DNA from: Gluconacetobacter tumulisoli
Lineage (GTDB): Bacteria; Pseudomonadota; Alphaproteobacteria; Acetobacterales; Acetobacteraceae
NCBI RefSeq assembly: GCF_014174155.1
Contig: NZ_JABEQM010000021.1
Location: 1 to 52,942 of the forward strand
DNA length: 52,942 bases
Direction of reading: 5' to 3'
The notes beneath the pieces were generated by a model. It worked only from the letters and a program-made list of their open reading frames with translations. It was not told the DNA's origin and searched no databases. This document shows positions 9,265 through 19,339 of this stretch, in pieces. Every line of letters begins with the position of its first letter. Positions within the stretch are counted from its first letter, which is position 1. The position numbers were made by a program, and so were the translations under genes.

Positions 9265-10188
9265 ATGACGACGATGACAGGACATGAAGTGAACGCCAGC
9301 CACAGCACCAGCCAGAGCAACGGCGGGGACCCGGCGCCGGACGCCGTGTGGGGGACGGAAGACGTGTCGTCCGGCAAGGGCGCGTCGGACGAGAATTTCC
9401 CCGTGGGGTCGCTGCTGATCAGCCGCCGGCTGCGCCCGCACGTGCATGCGTATTACGATTTCGCCCGGGTGATCGACGATATCGTCGATACCGACCGGCT
9501 GGATGCCGACGCCAAGATCGCGCGCCTGGACGCGATGGAGGACGTGGTGCTGGGCCGCCGCCAGGCGCCGCCGCGCCGCGATGCGCAGACGGCGGTGCGG
9601 GTCGGGCGGTCGCTGGCCGCGACCGGGGTGCCGGCGGCGACGGCCACCGACCTGATCGTGGCGTTCCGCCAGGACGCGGTGAAGGGGCGGTACCAGTCCT
9701 GGGACGAACTGGTGGAATACTGCCGTTATTCCGCCAATCCGGTCGGTCGTTTCCTGCTGTGCCTGCATGGCGAGGACGCGGCGACGTTCGGCCCGTCGGA
9801 TGCGCTGTGCACGTCGTTGCAGGTGCTGAACCATCTTCAGGATTGTGCGGACGACCTGCGCGTGCTGGATCGCTGTTACCTGCCGTTGCCCTGGCTGGCG
9901 CGTGAAGGGGCGTCGCTGGACGATCTGGGCGCCAGCCGCGCGTCCCCCGGCCTGCGTCGGGTGATCGACGCCCTGCTGGACCAGGTGGACATCCTGAACC
10001 GCGAGGCCGCGCGCCTGCCCGGGCTGGTGCGCGACCGGCGCATGCGGCTGGAAAGCGCGGTGATCGTCGGTCTGGCCCATCGTCTGGCCGAACGCCTGCG
10101 GCGCGAGGATCCGGTGGCCGGACGGGTGAAGCTGTCGAAGATGGACGTGGCGCGGGCCGGGTTCGGCGCGCTGCGGGTGCTGGCATGA
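9265..10188 (+). CDS. hpnC: Hydroxysqualene synthase HpnC
   Basis: A 307-residue trans-isoprenyl diphosphate synthase-like enzyme. In the HpnC/D/E pathway it converts presqualene diphosphate to hydroxysqualene. The first aspartate-rich motif is DDIVD at residues 71-75, after the HAYYDFARVI helix, and the second is DCADDL at 193-198. The region SFGKG-like ASDENFPVGS near the N-terminus matches the family. The first 40 residues are polar and may not all be translated; ATG at 9265 and at 9274 are both possible starts. It precedes hpnD by 31 bases. Confidence 0.92.
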   Translation: MTTMTGHEVNASHSTSQSNGGDPAPDAVWGTEDVSSGKGASDENFPVGSLLISRRLRPHVHAYYDFARVIDDIVDTDRLDADAKIARLDAMEDVVLGRRQAPPRRDAQTAVRVGRSLAATGVPAATATDLIVAFRQDAVKGRYQSWDELVEYCRYSANPVGRFLLCLHGEDAATFGPSDALCTSLQVLNHLQDCADDLRVLDRCYLPLPWLAREGASLDDLGASRASPGLRRVIDALLDQVDILNREAARLPGLVRDRRMRLESAVIVGLAHRLAERLRREDPVAGRVKLSKMDVARAGFGALRVLA

Positions 10189-10219
10189 TGGCGCGGATTT
10201 TTCAGATGGAACGCAGGAC

Positions 10220-11122
<903 letters not shown>

Positions 11123-11126
11123 CCGG

Positions 11127-12440
11127 ATGACGGGACATGTCCATATCGTCGGCGGCGGGCTGGCAGGCCTGTCGGCGGCGGTCGAACTGGCCGGCAGCGG
11201 GGTGCGGATCTCGGTCTACGAGGCCGGACCGGCCTGCGGCGGCCGCGCCCGGTCGTACGAGGACCGGCATCTGGGCTGCCGGATCGACAACGGCAATCAC
11301 CTGCTGCTGTCGGCAAACGACGCGGTGTTCCGCTATCTGGGCCTGATCGGGGCGGAACGCAGCCTGACCGGCCCCGGCCGGCCGATCTTTCCCTTCGTCG
11401 ACCTGGGGGATCGGTCGCGCTGGACGCTGGACCTGTCGCGGGGAAGGGTGCCGCTCTGGCTGCTGTCGAAGCGCCGGCGCGTGCCGGGGATGCGCCTGTC
11501 GGAAATCCGCGGCCTGACGCGCCTGACCCGCGCCGGCCCGGACGACACGGTGGCCGACTGCCTGGCGCCCGGCATGCTGGCCACCCGCCTGCTGGCGCCG
11601 TTTGCGGTGTCCGCGCTGAATACGCCGTGCGACACCGGCAGCGCCGCCCTGCTGGGGGCGGTGATCCGCGAAAGCCTGGCCAAGGGCGGCCGCGCCTGCA
11701 TCCCCTGCTTTCCGGAGGTGGGACTGTCCGAAAGCTTCGTCGATCCGGCGCTGGCGCATCTGTCGATCCTGAAGGCGGAGGTCGAAACCGGCTGCCGTAT
11801 CTCCGCCATCGAGGTCGCGGGCGGCCGGGTGACCGGCCTGCGCCTGCCGGACCGGTCGGTGTCCGTGGGGCGGGACGACACGGTGATCCTGGCGGTGCCG
11901 GCGCCGGTGGCGGCGGGCCTGCTGGCCGGGAAGGTGCCGGGCTTCACCGCGCCGGACGCGTTCGAAAGCATCCTGAACGTCCATTTCCGCATGCCTGATC
12001 CGCCTGTGGCGCTGGGGGCGCTGGCACAGGCGCGCTTCATCGGCGTCGTCGGGGGCATCAGCGAATGGGTATTCGTCAAGGGCGACGTGCTGTCGGTCAC
12101 GGTCAGCGCCGCCAACCGCTATGGCGACCGCGACCCTGATGCGCTGGCCGCGACGGTATGGGACGAGGTCCGCACCGCCCTGGATCCGGCGCTGGCCCGG
12201 CCGTTGCCGGTCGCGATGCCGCCGGTGCGCGTGGTGCGCGAGAAACGCGCGACCTTTGCCGCGACCCCCGCGCAGGAACGTCTCCGTCCCGGAACCGAAA
12301 CGACATTGGACAACCTGCTGCTGGCGGGGGACTGGACGGCCACGGGGTTGCCCGCGACAATCGAAGGTGCAATGAGATCCGGGGCGGCCGCGATACGCGT
12401 CCTGCGCGCGCGCGGACGATCCGCCCGGGCGACGGGGTGA
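11127..12440 (+). CDS. hpnE: Hydroxysqualene dehydroxylase HpnE (FAD-dependent)
   Basis: A 437-residue flavoprotein of the phytoene desaturase/amine oxidase superfamily that reduces hydroxysqualene to squalene. The ADP-binding motif HIVGGGLAGLSAAVEL starts at residue 4; GRARS and the NGNHLLLSAND segment follow, and the C-terminal flavin motif NLLLAGDWTATGLPATIEGA is clear. Start ATG at 11127, four bases after the hpnD stop. Together with hpnC and hpnD it replaces the single-enzyme squalene synthase of eukaryotes. Squalene then passes to Shc, the next gene. Confidence 0.94.
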   Translation: MTGHVHIVGGGLAGLSAAVELAGSGVRISVYEAGPACGGRARSYEDRHLGCRIDNGNHLLLSANDAVFRYLGLIGAERSLTGPGRPIFPFVDLGDRSRWTLDLSRGRVPLWLLSKRRRVPGMRLSEIRGLTRLTRAGPDDTVADCLAPGMLATRLLAPFAVSALNTPCDTGSAALLGAVIRESLAKGGRACIPCFPEVGLSESFVDPALAHLSILKAEVETGCRISAIEVAGGRVTGLRLPDRSVSVGRDDTVILAVPAPVAAGLLAGKVPGFTAPDAFESILNVHFRMPDPPVALGALAQARFIGVVGGISEWVFVKGDVLSVTVSAANRYGDRDPDALAATVWDEVRTALDPALARPLPVAMPPVRVVREKRATFAATPAQERLRPGTETTLDNLLLAGDWTATGLPATIEGAMRSGAAAIRVLRARGRSARATG

Positions 12441-12510
12441 CGCGCGGCGCGCGGACCACCCGCAGACAGGAATTTTGGACAGGCCCGCGCCGGATGGCGG
12501 GGAACGTGGA

Positions 12511-14502
12511 ATGATGCCGAACGCGACCGATACCCTCGACTCCTCCCGCCCCGCCGTACGGGACCCGATCGTGCCGATGGCGGACGTCGACCGCGCCGCC
12601 GACCGCGCCCATGCGGCGCTGGGCCGACGGCAGAACGACGACGGGCACTGGGTGTTCGAGCTGGAGGCCGATGCCACCATTCCGGCGGAATATGTCCTGC
12701 TGGAACATTACCTGGACCGGATCGACCCGGCGCTGGAGGCGCGCATCGGCGTCTATCTGCGCCGGATCCAGGGGGACCACGGCGGCTGGCCGCTCTATTA
12801 TGGCGGCAAGTTCGATATCTCGGCGTCGGTAAAGGCGTATTTCGCGCTCAAGGCCATCGGCGACGACGTCGACGCGCCGCACATGGCCCGCGCGCGCGCC
12901 GCGATCCTGGACCATGGCGGGGCGGAGCGCAGCAACGTCTTCACCCGCTTCCAGCTGGCGCTGTATGGCGAGGTGCCGTGGCATGCCACGCCGGCGATGC
13001 CGGTGGAGCTGGTGCTGCTGCCGCGCAAGGCGTTCTTTTCCATGTGGAACATGTCGTACTGGTCGCGGACGGTGATCGCCCCGCTGCTGGTGCTGGCGGC
13101 CCTGCGTCCGCGCGCGATCAACCCGCGCGGCGTGCATGTCCAGGAATTGTTCGTCACGCCCCCGTCCCGCATCCGGGACTGGATCCGCGGGCCGTACCGC
13201 TCGCCCCTGGGTCGCGTGTTCAGATATGTGGACAAGGTGGTGCGTCCGGCGGAACGCCTGATCCCCGAGACCACCCGCCGCCGCGCGATCAAGGCGGCCG
13301 TCGATTTCATCGAACCCCGGCTGAACGGCGTGGATGGGCTGGGCGCGATCTATCCCGCGATGGCCAACACGGTGATGATGTATCGCGCGCTGGGCGTGCC
13401 CGACAGCGACCCGCGCGCCGCCACGGCGTGGGAAGCGGTGCGCAACCTGCTGGTCGAGAACGGCGAGGAGACCTATTGCCAGCCCTGCGTGTCGCCGATC
13501 TGGGATACCGGCCTGGCCGGCCATGCGATGATCGAGGCCGCCTCCGGCCCCGACGGCGTCCGGCCCGAGGAAACGCGGCAGAAGCTGGCCGCCGCCGCCG
13601 CCTGGCTGCGCGACCGGCAGATCCTGGACGTCAAGGGCGACTGGGCCATCAACTGCCCGGACGTGGAGCCGGGCGGATGGGCCTTCCAGTACCGCAACGA
13701 TTATTACCCCGACGTCGACGACACGGCGGTGGTCGGCATGCTGCTGCACCGCGAGGGTGATCCCGCGAATGACGAGGCGATCGAGCGCGCCCGCCAGTGG
13801 ATCATCGGGATGCAGAGCAGCAACGGCGGCTGGGGCGCGTTCGATATCGACAACAACCTCGAATTCCTCAATCATATTCCCTTCGCCGACCACGGCGCGC
13901 TGCTGGACCCGCCGACGGCGGACGTGACCGCGCGCTGCATCTCGTTCCTCGCGCAGCTCGGCCATCCCGAGGACCGGCCGGTGATCGAGCGCGGGATCGA
14001 CTACCTGCGGTCGGACCAGGAAAAGGAAGGCTGCTGGTTCGGGCGCTGGGGCACCAACTATATCTACGGCACGTGGTCGGTCCTGTGCGCATACAACGCT
14101 GCGGGGGTGGCGCATGACGACCCCTCGATGGTCCGGGCGGTCGAATGGCTGCGCGCGGTCCAGCGCGAGGACGGCGGCTGGGGCGAGGATTGCGCGTCGT
14201 ATGAAGGCGCGACCCCCGGCATCTACCACGAGAGCCTGCCGTCGCAGACCGCTTGGGCGGTGCTGGGCCTGATGGCGGCCGGCCTGCATGGCGATCCGGC
14301 GGTGGCGCGTGGCATGGCCTTCCTGACGCGGATGCAGAACGAGGATGGCGAGTGGGACGAGGAACCGTACAACGCGGTGGGTTTCCCCAAGGTCTTCTAT
14401 CTGCGCTATCACGGCTATCGCCAGTTCTTCCCGCTGATGGCGCTGTCGCGCTATCGCAACCTGGCCTCCAGCAACAGCCGCCACGTCGCGTTCGGCTTCT
14501 GA
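12511..14502 (+). CDS. shc: Squalene-hopene cyclase
   Basis: A 663-residue class II triterpene cyclase that converts squalene to hopene and hopanol at the membrane. The catalytic acid motif DVDDTA lies at residues 401-406, and several QW repeats are visible: GGWGAFD, GCWFGRWGTNYIYGTW and GGWGEDC. The C-terminal VFYLRYHGYRQFFPL segment is also typical. ATG at 12511 is preferred because it follows a ggaacgtgga stretch; the open frame extends 12 codons further to 12475 but that extension overlaps nothing conserved. The stop TGA shares one base with the hpnG start ATG, indicating tight coupling. Confidence 0.95.
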   Translation: MMPNATDTLDSSRPAVRDPIVPMADVDRAADRAHAALGRRQNDDGHWVFELEADATIPAEYVLLEHYLDRIDPALEARIGVYLRRIQGDHGGWPLYYGGKFDISASVKAYFALKAIGDDVDAPHMARARAAILDHGGAERSNVFTRFQLALYGEVPWHATPAMPVELVLLPRKAFFSMWNMSYWSRTVIAPLLVLAALRPRAINPRGVHVQELFVTPPSRIRDWIRGPYRSPLGRVFRYVDKVVRPAERLIPETTRRRAIKAAVDFIEPRLNGVDGLGAIYPAMANTVMMYRALGVPDSDPRAATAWEAVRNLLVENGEETYCQPCVSPIWDTGLAGHAMIEAASGPDGVRPEETRQKLAAAAAWLRDRQILDVKGDWAINCPDVEPGGWAFQYRNDYYPDVDDTAVVGMLLHREGDPANDEAIERARQWIIGMQSSNGGWGAFDIDNNLEFLNHIPFADHGALLDPPTADVTARCISFLAQLGHPEDRPVIERGIDYLRSDQEKEGCWFGRWGTNYIYGTWSVLCAYNAAGVAHDDPSMVRAVEWLRAVQREDGGWGEDCASYEGATPGIYHESLPSQTAWAVLGLMAAGLHGDPAVARGMAFLTRMQNEDGEWDEEPYNAVGFPKVFYLRYHGYRQFFPLMALSRYRNLASSNSRHVAFGF

Positions 14503-15224
14503 TGGCGCCGGACGGATCGGGAATGGCGCATGACGCGTCGGCGCGGGGTGGAATGCCGGCCGCGCGGCCGGGCATCGTCGTGGGGATGGAGGCCGAGGCC
14601 AGGCTGATCCGCGCGTTCGCCCCCGACGCCGCGATCGGCGTCAGCGGCGCCACCCGCGCGGGGGCCGAGGCTGCGGTGGCGACCCTGCTGCAATCGGGGG
14701 TGGACGCGATCCTGTCCTTCGGGCTGGCGGCCGGCCTGGACCCGGCCCTGCGCCCCGGTGCGGTGCTGGTGCCGCGCCATGTTGTGCTGCCCGACGGGCG
14801 GCGCTTGGCCGCCGATCCGGGCTGGCTGGCCTGGCTGGGCGACGGCCGGCCCGATATCGTGTCGACGGACCTGCTGCACAGCGACGACGTGGTGGTGACC
14901 GCCGGACGCAAGGGGGCCTGTTTCCGCCGTACGGGTTGCGCGGGCCTGGACATGGAAAGCGGCATCGTCGCCGATGCCTGCGTCCGGGCGGGGGTGCCGT
15001 TCGCGGTGCTGCGCGTGGTCTGTGACCCGGCCAGCCGCAGCCTGCCGCCGGCGGCGGTGCTGGCGCTGGGACCGGACGGCGGCATCGGCATCGGCCGCAT
15101 CCTGGCCAGCGTCCTGCGGCGCCCGTCGCAGATCCCGGCCCTGGTGGCGCTGGGCCGCGATGCGGGACAGGCCCGGTCGCGGGCGATCGCGTTTCTGCGG
15201 GGCCGGCTGTCCGGAAATCCGTAA
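14502..15224 (+). CDS. hpnG: Adenosylhopane nucleosidase/phosphorylase HpnG
   Basis: A 240-residue nucleoside phosphorylase-family protein. The family signature GMEAEARLIRAF and the active-site region GLDMESGIVADAC are present. HpnG removes adenine from adenosylhopane to give (phospho)ribosylhopane, the precursor of bacteriohopanetetrol. ATG at 14502 overlaps the shc stop by one base; ATG at 14523 or 14553 are possible later starts. The adenosylhopane synthase gene hpnH, which would supply its substrate and often follows hpnG, is absent from this window. The operon appears to end here. Confidence 0.88.
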   Translation: MAPDGSGMAHDASARGGMPAARPGIVVGMEAEARLIRAFAPDAAIGVSGATRAGAEAAVATLLQSGVDAILSFGLAAGLDPALRPGAVLVPRHVVLPDGRRLAADPGWLAWLGDGRPDIVSTDLLHSDDVVVTAGRKGACFRRTGCAGLDMESGIVADACVRAGVPFAVLRVVCDPASRSLPPAAVLALGPDGGIGIGRILASVLRRPSQIPALVALGRDAGQARSRAIAFLRGRLSGNP

Positions 15225-15282
15225 GCCTGTTCCCGGGACCGGGGGATGCCGCACGCCCGATTCCCCTGCTGTCGCAACATAG

Positions 15283-15303
15283 AGGCGTTTCGGACAGTCG
15301 CCT
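15283..15303 (+). terminator. Weak hairpin after hpnG
   Basis: Short inverted repeat aggcg...cgcct followed by an A/T-rich tract (ttaatttaatctc) 59 bases after the hpnG stop. The five-base stem makes it only a possible intrinsic terminator of the hopanoid operon. Confidence 0.3.
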
Positions 15304-15416
15304 TAATTTAATCTCAATGTTTCACGTCTGTGCTGTGGCCTGTCGGGTTTGTTCGGCGGGGCGGCATGACGGAGGTTTCGTTCCGTGGTGGCCTTGCCTG
15401 TCTGAAACGAGGGTGC

Positions 15417-17942
15417 ATGTCCAGTCCGGTTCCGCTTCGTCAGTTGACGAATTTTCAGGGTCATTTCGATGGCGTTACGGGTAGGCTGGCGGTAGGTTGG
15501 GCGTTCGACGCCAACGCGCCCGATGAAGTCACGGAACTTCATGTCCTGATCGACGAGCAGGAAGTCGGGACGATACGCTGCGGCCAGCCCCGTCCGGACG
15601 TGCAGCAGGTCCTGGGCACGTCCGCGACCGACCTGGGCTTCGCCTTTCCCATTCCCGACCAGTTCATCGACGATCGCCCGCACAGCCTGTCGCTGCGCTT
15701 TCCCGACCGGTCGGTGGTGCCGACGCTGGACCCGGAAGATTCGTCCCGGCTGAGCGATAAATGCGAATTCCGGATCCGTTCGAAATACGAATACCGGTCG
15801 TTCGTGGACGGGCTGAAATCCGGCGCGCTGCGGGGATGGATCCAGCGGATCGACACCCTGACCGGCGAGGTCGGCGGCCATTGCCATATCCTGGTGACGA
15901 TGGACGACGCCCCGATCGCGCAGGTGCGGGCCGATCGCTATCGCGGCGACGTGACGGCGGCGATCGGGGGGGAGGCCAATTGCGGGTTCGAACTGGTGGT
16001 GCCGAATTCCCGCCGCCGGTTCGGTCCGGTCCGGTTCCGGTTCTTCGTCATGCCCGACAATGTCGAACTGGGCGGCAGCCCGGTCGAGACGTCGATCGTC
16101 ACCGACCAGCTGGAAGGGCGGTTGCTCGACCTGTCGGCAACCATCGCGCGCCTGCATGGGGAAATCACGTCGCTGCGGCGGCAGGTGGTCGATCTGGTTC
16201 CAAGCCCGGGCTACAATCTGGGCGATTACGATCGCTGGGCGCGCCGGTATTACGACTGCCTGCGCGCGCGTGTCGCCGAACGGCGCGCGACCGCGGCGCA
16301 TGCGCCCGCCGAACCGCTGATCAGCGTGATCTGCCCGACCTACAAGCCGGAAATGAGCGATTTCACCGCGGCGGTGGAGTCGGTGATCGCGCAGACTTAC
16401 CAGAACTGGGAACTGATCATCGTCGATGACGGGGTGAAATCCATTCCGGTGGCGGCGCGGATCGACGAATATTGCCGGGCCGATTCCCGGATCCGTTCGG
16501 TGCCGCTGAAGAAGAATCTCGGGATTGCCGGCGCGACCAACGCGGGCCTGAAGGCGGCGCGGGGGGAGTGGATCGTCTTCTTCGACCATGACGACCTGCT
16601 GGTCGACGTGGCGCTGGAGGTCATGATGTCGGATGCGCGCCGGACCGGCGCGAAGGTCCTGTATTCGGACGAGGACAAGATCGACCAGGCCGGCTATTTC
16701 CTGGAGCCGAACCTGAAGCCCGATTTCAATTACCGCTATCTGCTGGGCTGCAACTATATCTGCCACCTGATGATGGTCGATGCCGCCGTGATGCGCACGG
16801 TGGGTGAGATCCGGTCGGATTACGACGGCGCGCAGGATCATGACCTGGTCCTGCGCCTGACCGAGGCGGTGCCGCACGCGCAGATCCATCACGTGCCGGA
16901 AATCCTCTATCACTGGCGCAAGACGCCGAATTCCACGGCGGTCGCGATCGGGAACAAGACCTATGCCATCGATGCCGGCGTCCGCTGCGTGGGCGATCAC
17001 CTCAAGCGGATCGGCAAGAAGGCCAGCGTGTCGTCGCTGCGGGGGCTGACCTTGTACCGCGTGGACTGGAAGGCGCCGCGCGCCCAGCCGTCGGTGACCA
17101 TCATCATTCCGTTCAAGGACCAGATCGACATCACCCGCCTGTGCGTCGAGACGGTGCTGGCGACGACCGATTATCGCAAATACGACATCATCCTGGTCAA
17201 TAACTGGTCCCTGACGCGCGAGGCCGAGCTGTTCTGCGCCGAAATGGCGAAGAACCCCCGGATCCGCGTCCTGACGATCGAGGAGGGGTTCAATTATTCC
17301 CGCCTGAACAATCTGGCGACGCAGGAAAGCACCGCCGATTTCTATTTCTTCATGAACAACGACGTCTTCGTCCGGGATGCCGGCTGGTTGAAGACGATCG
17401 TGAACGAGGCGACGTCCTGCGACGACATCGGCATCGTCGGGGGCAAGCTGCTGTATCCCAACGACACGGTGCAGCATGTCGGCGTCGTGGTCGGGCCGGC
17501 GGGTGTCGCGGCGCATGTGCATCGCGGGCTGGACGGCAACGAGTACGGCTTCATCGGGCGGGCGCAACTGTCGCACGAGGTCTCGGCCGTGACAGCGGCG
17601 GGAATGCTGATCCGCGCCAGCCTGTTCCGCGCCGTCGGCGGTTTCGACGAACAGAACCTGACCGTCGCCTATAATGACGTCGACCTGTGCCTGCGCGTGC
17701 GGGAGGCCGGCTATCGCATCATCCAGTGCAACGAATTCGTCGCCTATCATCACGAAAGTTTGTCACGCGGCAGCGACAACCGGCCGGAGACCGAGGCCCG
17801 CTTTTTCGAGGAAACGCAGTACATGCAGGAAAAATGGGGCGACAGGCCGATCTTTCGCAACGATCCGGCCTATTCCCGCCATTTCACGGTCGATCTGCAG
17901 CCGTTCTTCGATCTGGTCGACCCGGCGGCGCCTGCCGCCTGA
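15417..17942 (+). CDS. Two-domain family-2 glycosyltransferase
   Basis: About 841 residues from ATG 15417; upstream in-frame starts at 15366 and 15330 would add 17 or 29 residues without recognisable motifs. Residues 1-260 form an N-terminal beta-rich region with no catalytic motif I recognise. The first GT2 domain starts near residue 299 (ISVICPTYKPE, VDDG, the metal-binding FFDHDDLL). The second starts near 556 (VTIIIPFKD, FFMNNDVFV and the late YNDVDLCLRVREAGY). There are no obvious transmembrane spans, so it is probably cytosolic or peripheral and assembles a surface polysaccharide. No other polysaccharide genes adjoin it apart from the rfbB fragment at the left edge. Acceptor and sugar are unknown. 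Confidence 0.85.
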   Translation: MSSPVPLRQLTNFQGHFDGVTGRLAVGWAFDANAPDEVTELHVLIDEQEVGTIRCGQPRPDVQQVLGTSATDLGFAFPIPDQFIDDRPHSLSLRFPDRSVVPTLDPEDSSRLSDKCEFRIRSKYEYRSFVDGLKSGALRGWIQRIDTLTGEVGGHCHILVTMDDAPIAQVRADRYRGDVTAAIGGEANCGFELVVPNSRRRFGPVRFRFFVMPDNVELGGSPVETSIVTDQLEGRLLDLSATIARLHGEITSLRRQVVDLVPSPGYNLGDYDRWARRYYDCLRARVAERRATAAHAPAEPLISVICPTYKPEMSDFTAAVESVIAQTYQNWELIIVDDGVKSIPVAARIDEYCRADSRIRSVPLKKNLGIAGATNAGLKAARGEWIVFFDHDDLLVDVALEVMMSDARRTGAKVLYSDEDKIDQAGYFLEPNLKPDFNYRYLLGCNYICHLMMVDAAVMRTVGEIRSDYDGAQDHDLVLRLTEAVPHAQIHHVPEILYHWRKTPNSTAVAIGNKTYAIDAGVRCVGDHLKRIGKKASVSSLRGLTLYRVDWKAPRAQPSVTIIIPFKDQIDITRLCVETVLATTDYRKYDIILVNNWSLTREAELFCAEMAKNPRIRVLTIEEGFNYSRLNNLATQESTADFYFFMNNDVFVRDAGWLKTIVNEATSCDDIGIVGGKLLYPNDTVQHVGVVVGPAGVAAHVHRGLDGNEYGFIGRAQLSHEVSAVTAAGMLIRASLFRAVGGFDEQNLTVAYNDVDLCLRVREAGYRIIQCNEFVAYHHESLSRGSDNRPETEARFFEETQYMQEKWGDRPIFRNDPAYSRHFTVDLQPFFDLVDPAAPAA

Positions 17943-17995
17943 CCCGGTCGGCCCGCTGCCGCCGGCCGATGCGGCGCCCGGTCGCAGGGCTGGGT

Positions 17996-18009
17996 TTGAC
18001 ACGGGTCAA
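17996..18009 (+). promoter_or_regulatory. FNR/FixK-type box upstream of ackA-xfp
   Basis: The sequence TTGAC-ACGG-GTCAA is a perfect 5-4-5 palindrome one position away in each arm from the FNR consensus TTGAT-N4-ATCAA. Its centre lies 41.5 bases before position 18044, the expected start for the candidate -10 TAGACT at 18033-18038. That is the class II activator geometry, which supports, but does not prove, oxygen- or redox-linked control of acetate kinase and phosphoketolase. Confidence 0.55.
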
Positions 18010-18032
18010 TGTCCTTCCATCCCCCGGCCTGT

Positions 18033-18038
18033 TAGACT
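18033..18038 (+). promoter_or_regulatory. Candidate -10 element of ackA
   Basis: TAGACT matches four of six consensus -10 bases, including the first two and last. It lies 33 bases before the ackA start codon and is correctly spaced from the FNR-type box. No good -35 hexamer is present, as expected for an activator-dependent promoter. Confidence 0.4.
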
Positions 18039-18071
18039 GGTCGGCAGATCGGGGATGGAAGGGGACATGTC

Positions 18072-19304
18072 ATGGCGACGGCGGTACTCGCGCTCAATGC
18101 CGGTTCGTCCAGCGTCAAGTTCGCCCTGTTCCACCAGGATGACGCGGGGCAGGGGGGTGGAACCGCACGGCGGATCGCCTCGGGCGAACTGGAAGGCATC
18201 ACCACCCATCCGCATTTTCGTGCCGTGGACGCCGACGGGCATGTCCTGGTCGAACGGACCTGGCCGGCCCCCGATCCGGCCGCCGCCGATTCAGCCGACG
18301 GCACGGACGCCCATCACGGACCGGTCGGCAGCCTGATCGACTGGGTGACGTCCCATCTGGGGGACGTACCGCTGGCGGGGGTGGGGCACCGGGTGGTGCA
18401 TGGCGGGCCCGATTTCATCCAGCCCGTACGGATCACCCCGGATATCGTGACCCGGCTGGAGGCGCTGACCCCGTTCGCGCCGCTGCACCAGCCCGCCAGC
18501 CTGGGCCCGATCCGCGCCCTGGCGACGCTGCGTCCCGACCTGGCGCAGGTGGCGTGTTTCGACACCGCCTTCCATCACACCATGCCGGCGGTGGCGACAC
18601 GCCTGGCGCTGCCGCGCGCCTACGGGCAGCGGGGGGTGCGGCGCTACGGGTTCCACGGCCTGTCCTATGAATATATCGCGTCGTGCCTGCCGGACCTGGC
18701 GCCGCGCCTGGCGGCGGGGCGGACGGTGGTGGCGCATCTGGGCAACGGGGCCAGCCTGTGCGCGTTGCACGGCGGACGCAGCGTCGAGACCACGATGGGC
18801 TTCTCGGTGCTGGACGGGCTGGTGATGGGCACGCGCTGCGGCCAGATCGACCCTGGCGTCATCCTGTACATGCTACGTGCCGAGGGGCTGGACGCCGCCG
18901 GGATCGAGGATGTGCTGTACCGGCATTCGGGCCTGCTGGGCGTGTCCGATGCCTCCAGCGACATGCGCGACCTGCAGGAGCGCGCGCGGGGCGACGCCCA
19001 GGCGCGGGAGGCGCTGGATCTGTTCGCCTACCGCCTGGTGCAGCAGGTGGGCGCCATGGCGGCAGTATTGGACGGACTGGACGGGCTGGTTTTCACAGCC
19101 GGCATCGGCGAGCATGATGCCGCGGTGCGCGCGACGGCCTGCGCGCGCCTGTCCTGGCTGGGTATCCGGCTGGACGAGAGCGCCAACGCGGCCCACGCTG
19201 CGGTGATCAGCACGCCGGACAGCGCGGTGGAGGTCCGCGTGATCCCGACCGATGAGGAAAGCATGATCCGCCGCCATGTCGCGGATTGCCTGGCGGGGGG
19301 CTGA
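18072..19304 (+). CDS. ackA: Acetate kinase
   Basis: A 410-residue acetokinase with the N-terminal phosphate-binding signature [16 protein letters not shown] at residues 5-20 and the second signature [19 protein letters not shown], the [19 protein letters not shown] segment and the C-terminal [13 protein letters not shown] are also conserved. It interconverts acetyl phosphate plus ADP with acetate plus ATP. Only 35 bases separate it from xfp, so acetyl phosphate from phosphoketolase is probably turned into acetate with ATP gain. A purine-rich ggaagggga precedes ATG 18072. Confidence 0.95.
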   Translation: MATAVLALNAGSSSVKFALFHQDDAGQGGGTARRIASGELEGITTHPHFRAVDADGHVLVERTWPAPDPAAADSADGTDAHHGPVGSLIDWVTSHLGDVPLAGVGHRVVHGGPDFIQPVRITPDIVTRLEALTPFAPLHQPASLGPIRALATLRPDLAQVACFDTAFHHTMPAVATRLALPRAYGQRGVRRYGFHGLSYEYIASCLPDLAPRLAAGRTVVAHLGNGASLCALHGGRSVETTMGFSVLDGLVMGTRCGQIDPGVILYMLRAEGLDAAGIEDVLYRHSGLLGVSDASSDMRDLQERARGDAQAREALDLFAYRLVQQVGAMAAVLDGLDGLVFTAGIGEHDAAVRATACARLSWLGIRLDESANAAHAAVISTPDSAVEVRVIPTDEESMIRRHVADCLAGG

Positions 19305-19339
19305 CTGTGCCCTGCGCGACCGTTTCGAAAGGACCGAAG

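Noticed and set aside
15303-17753. Long minus-strand open frames such as 816 residues opposite the glycosyltransferase, and 884 residues at 19028-21682 opposite xfp
   Set aside because: They are antisense to well-conserved genes, rich in Arg, Gln, His and Pro, and lack domain motifs. Long antisense frames are expected in high-GC DNA.
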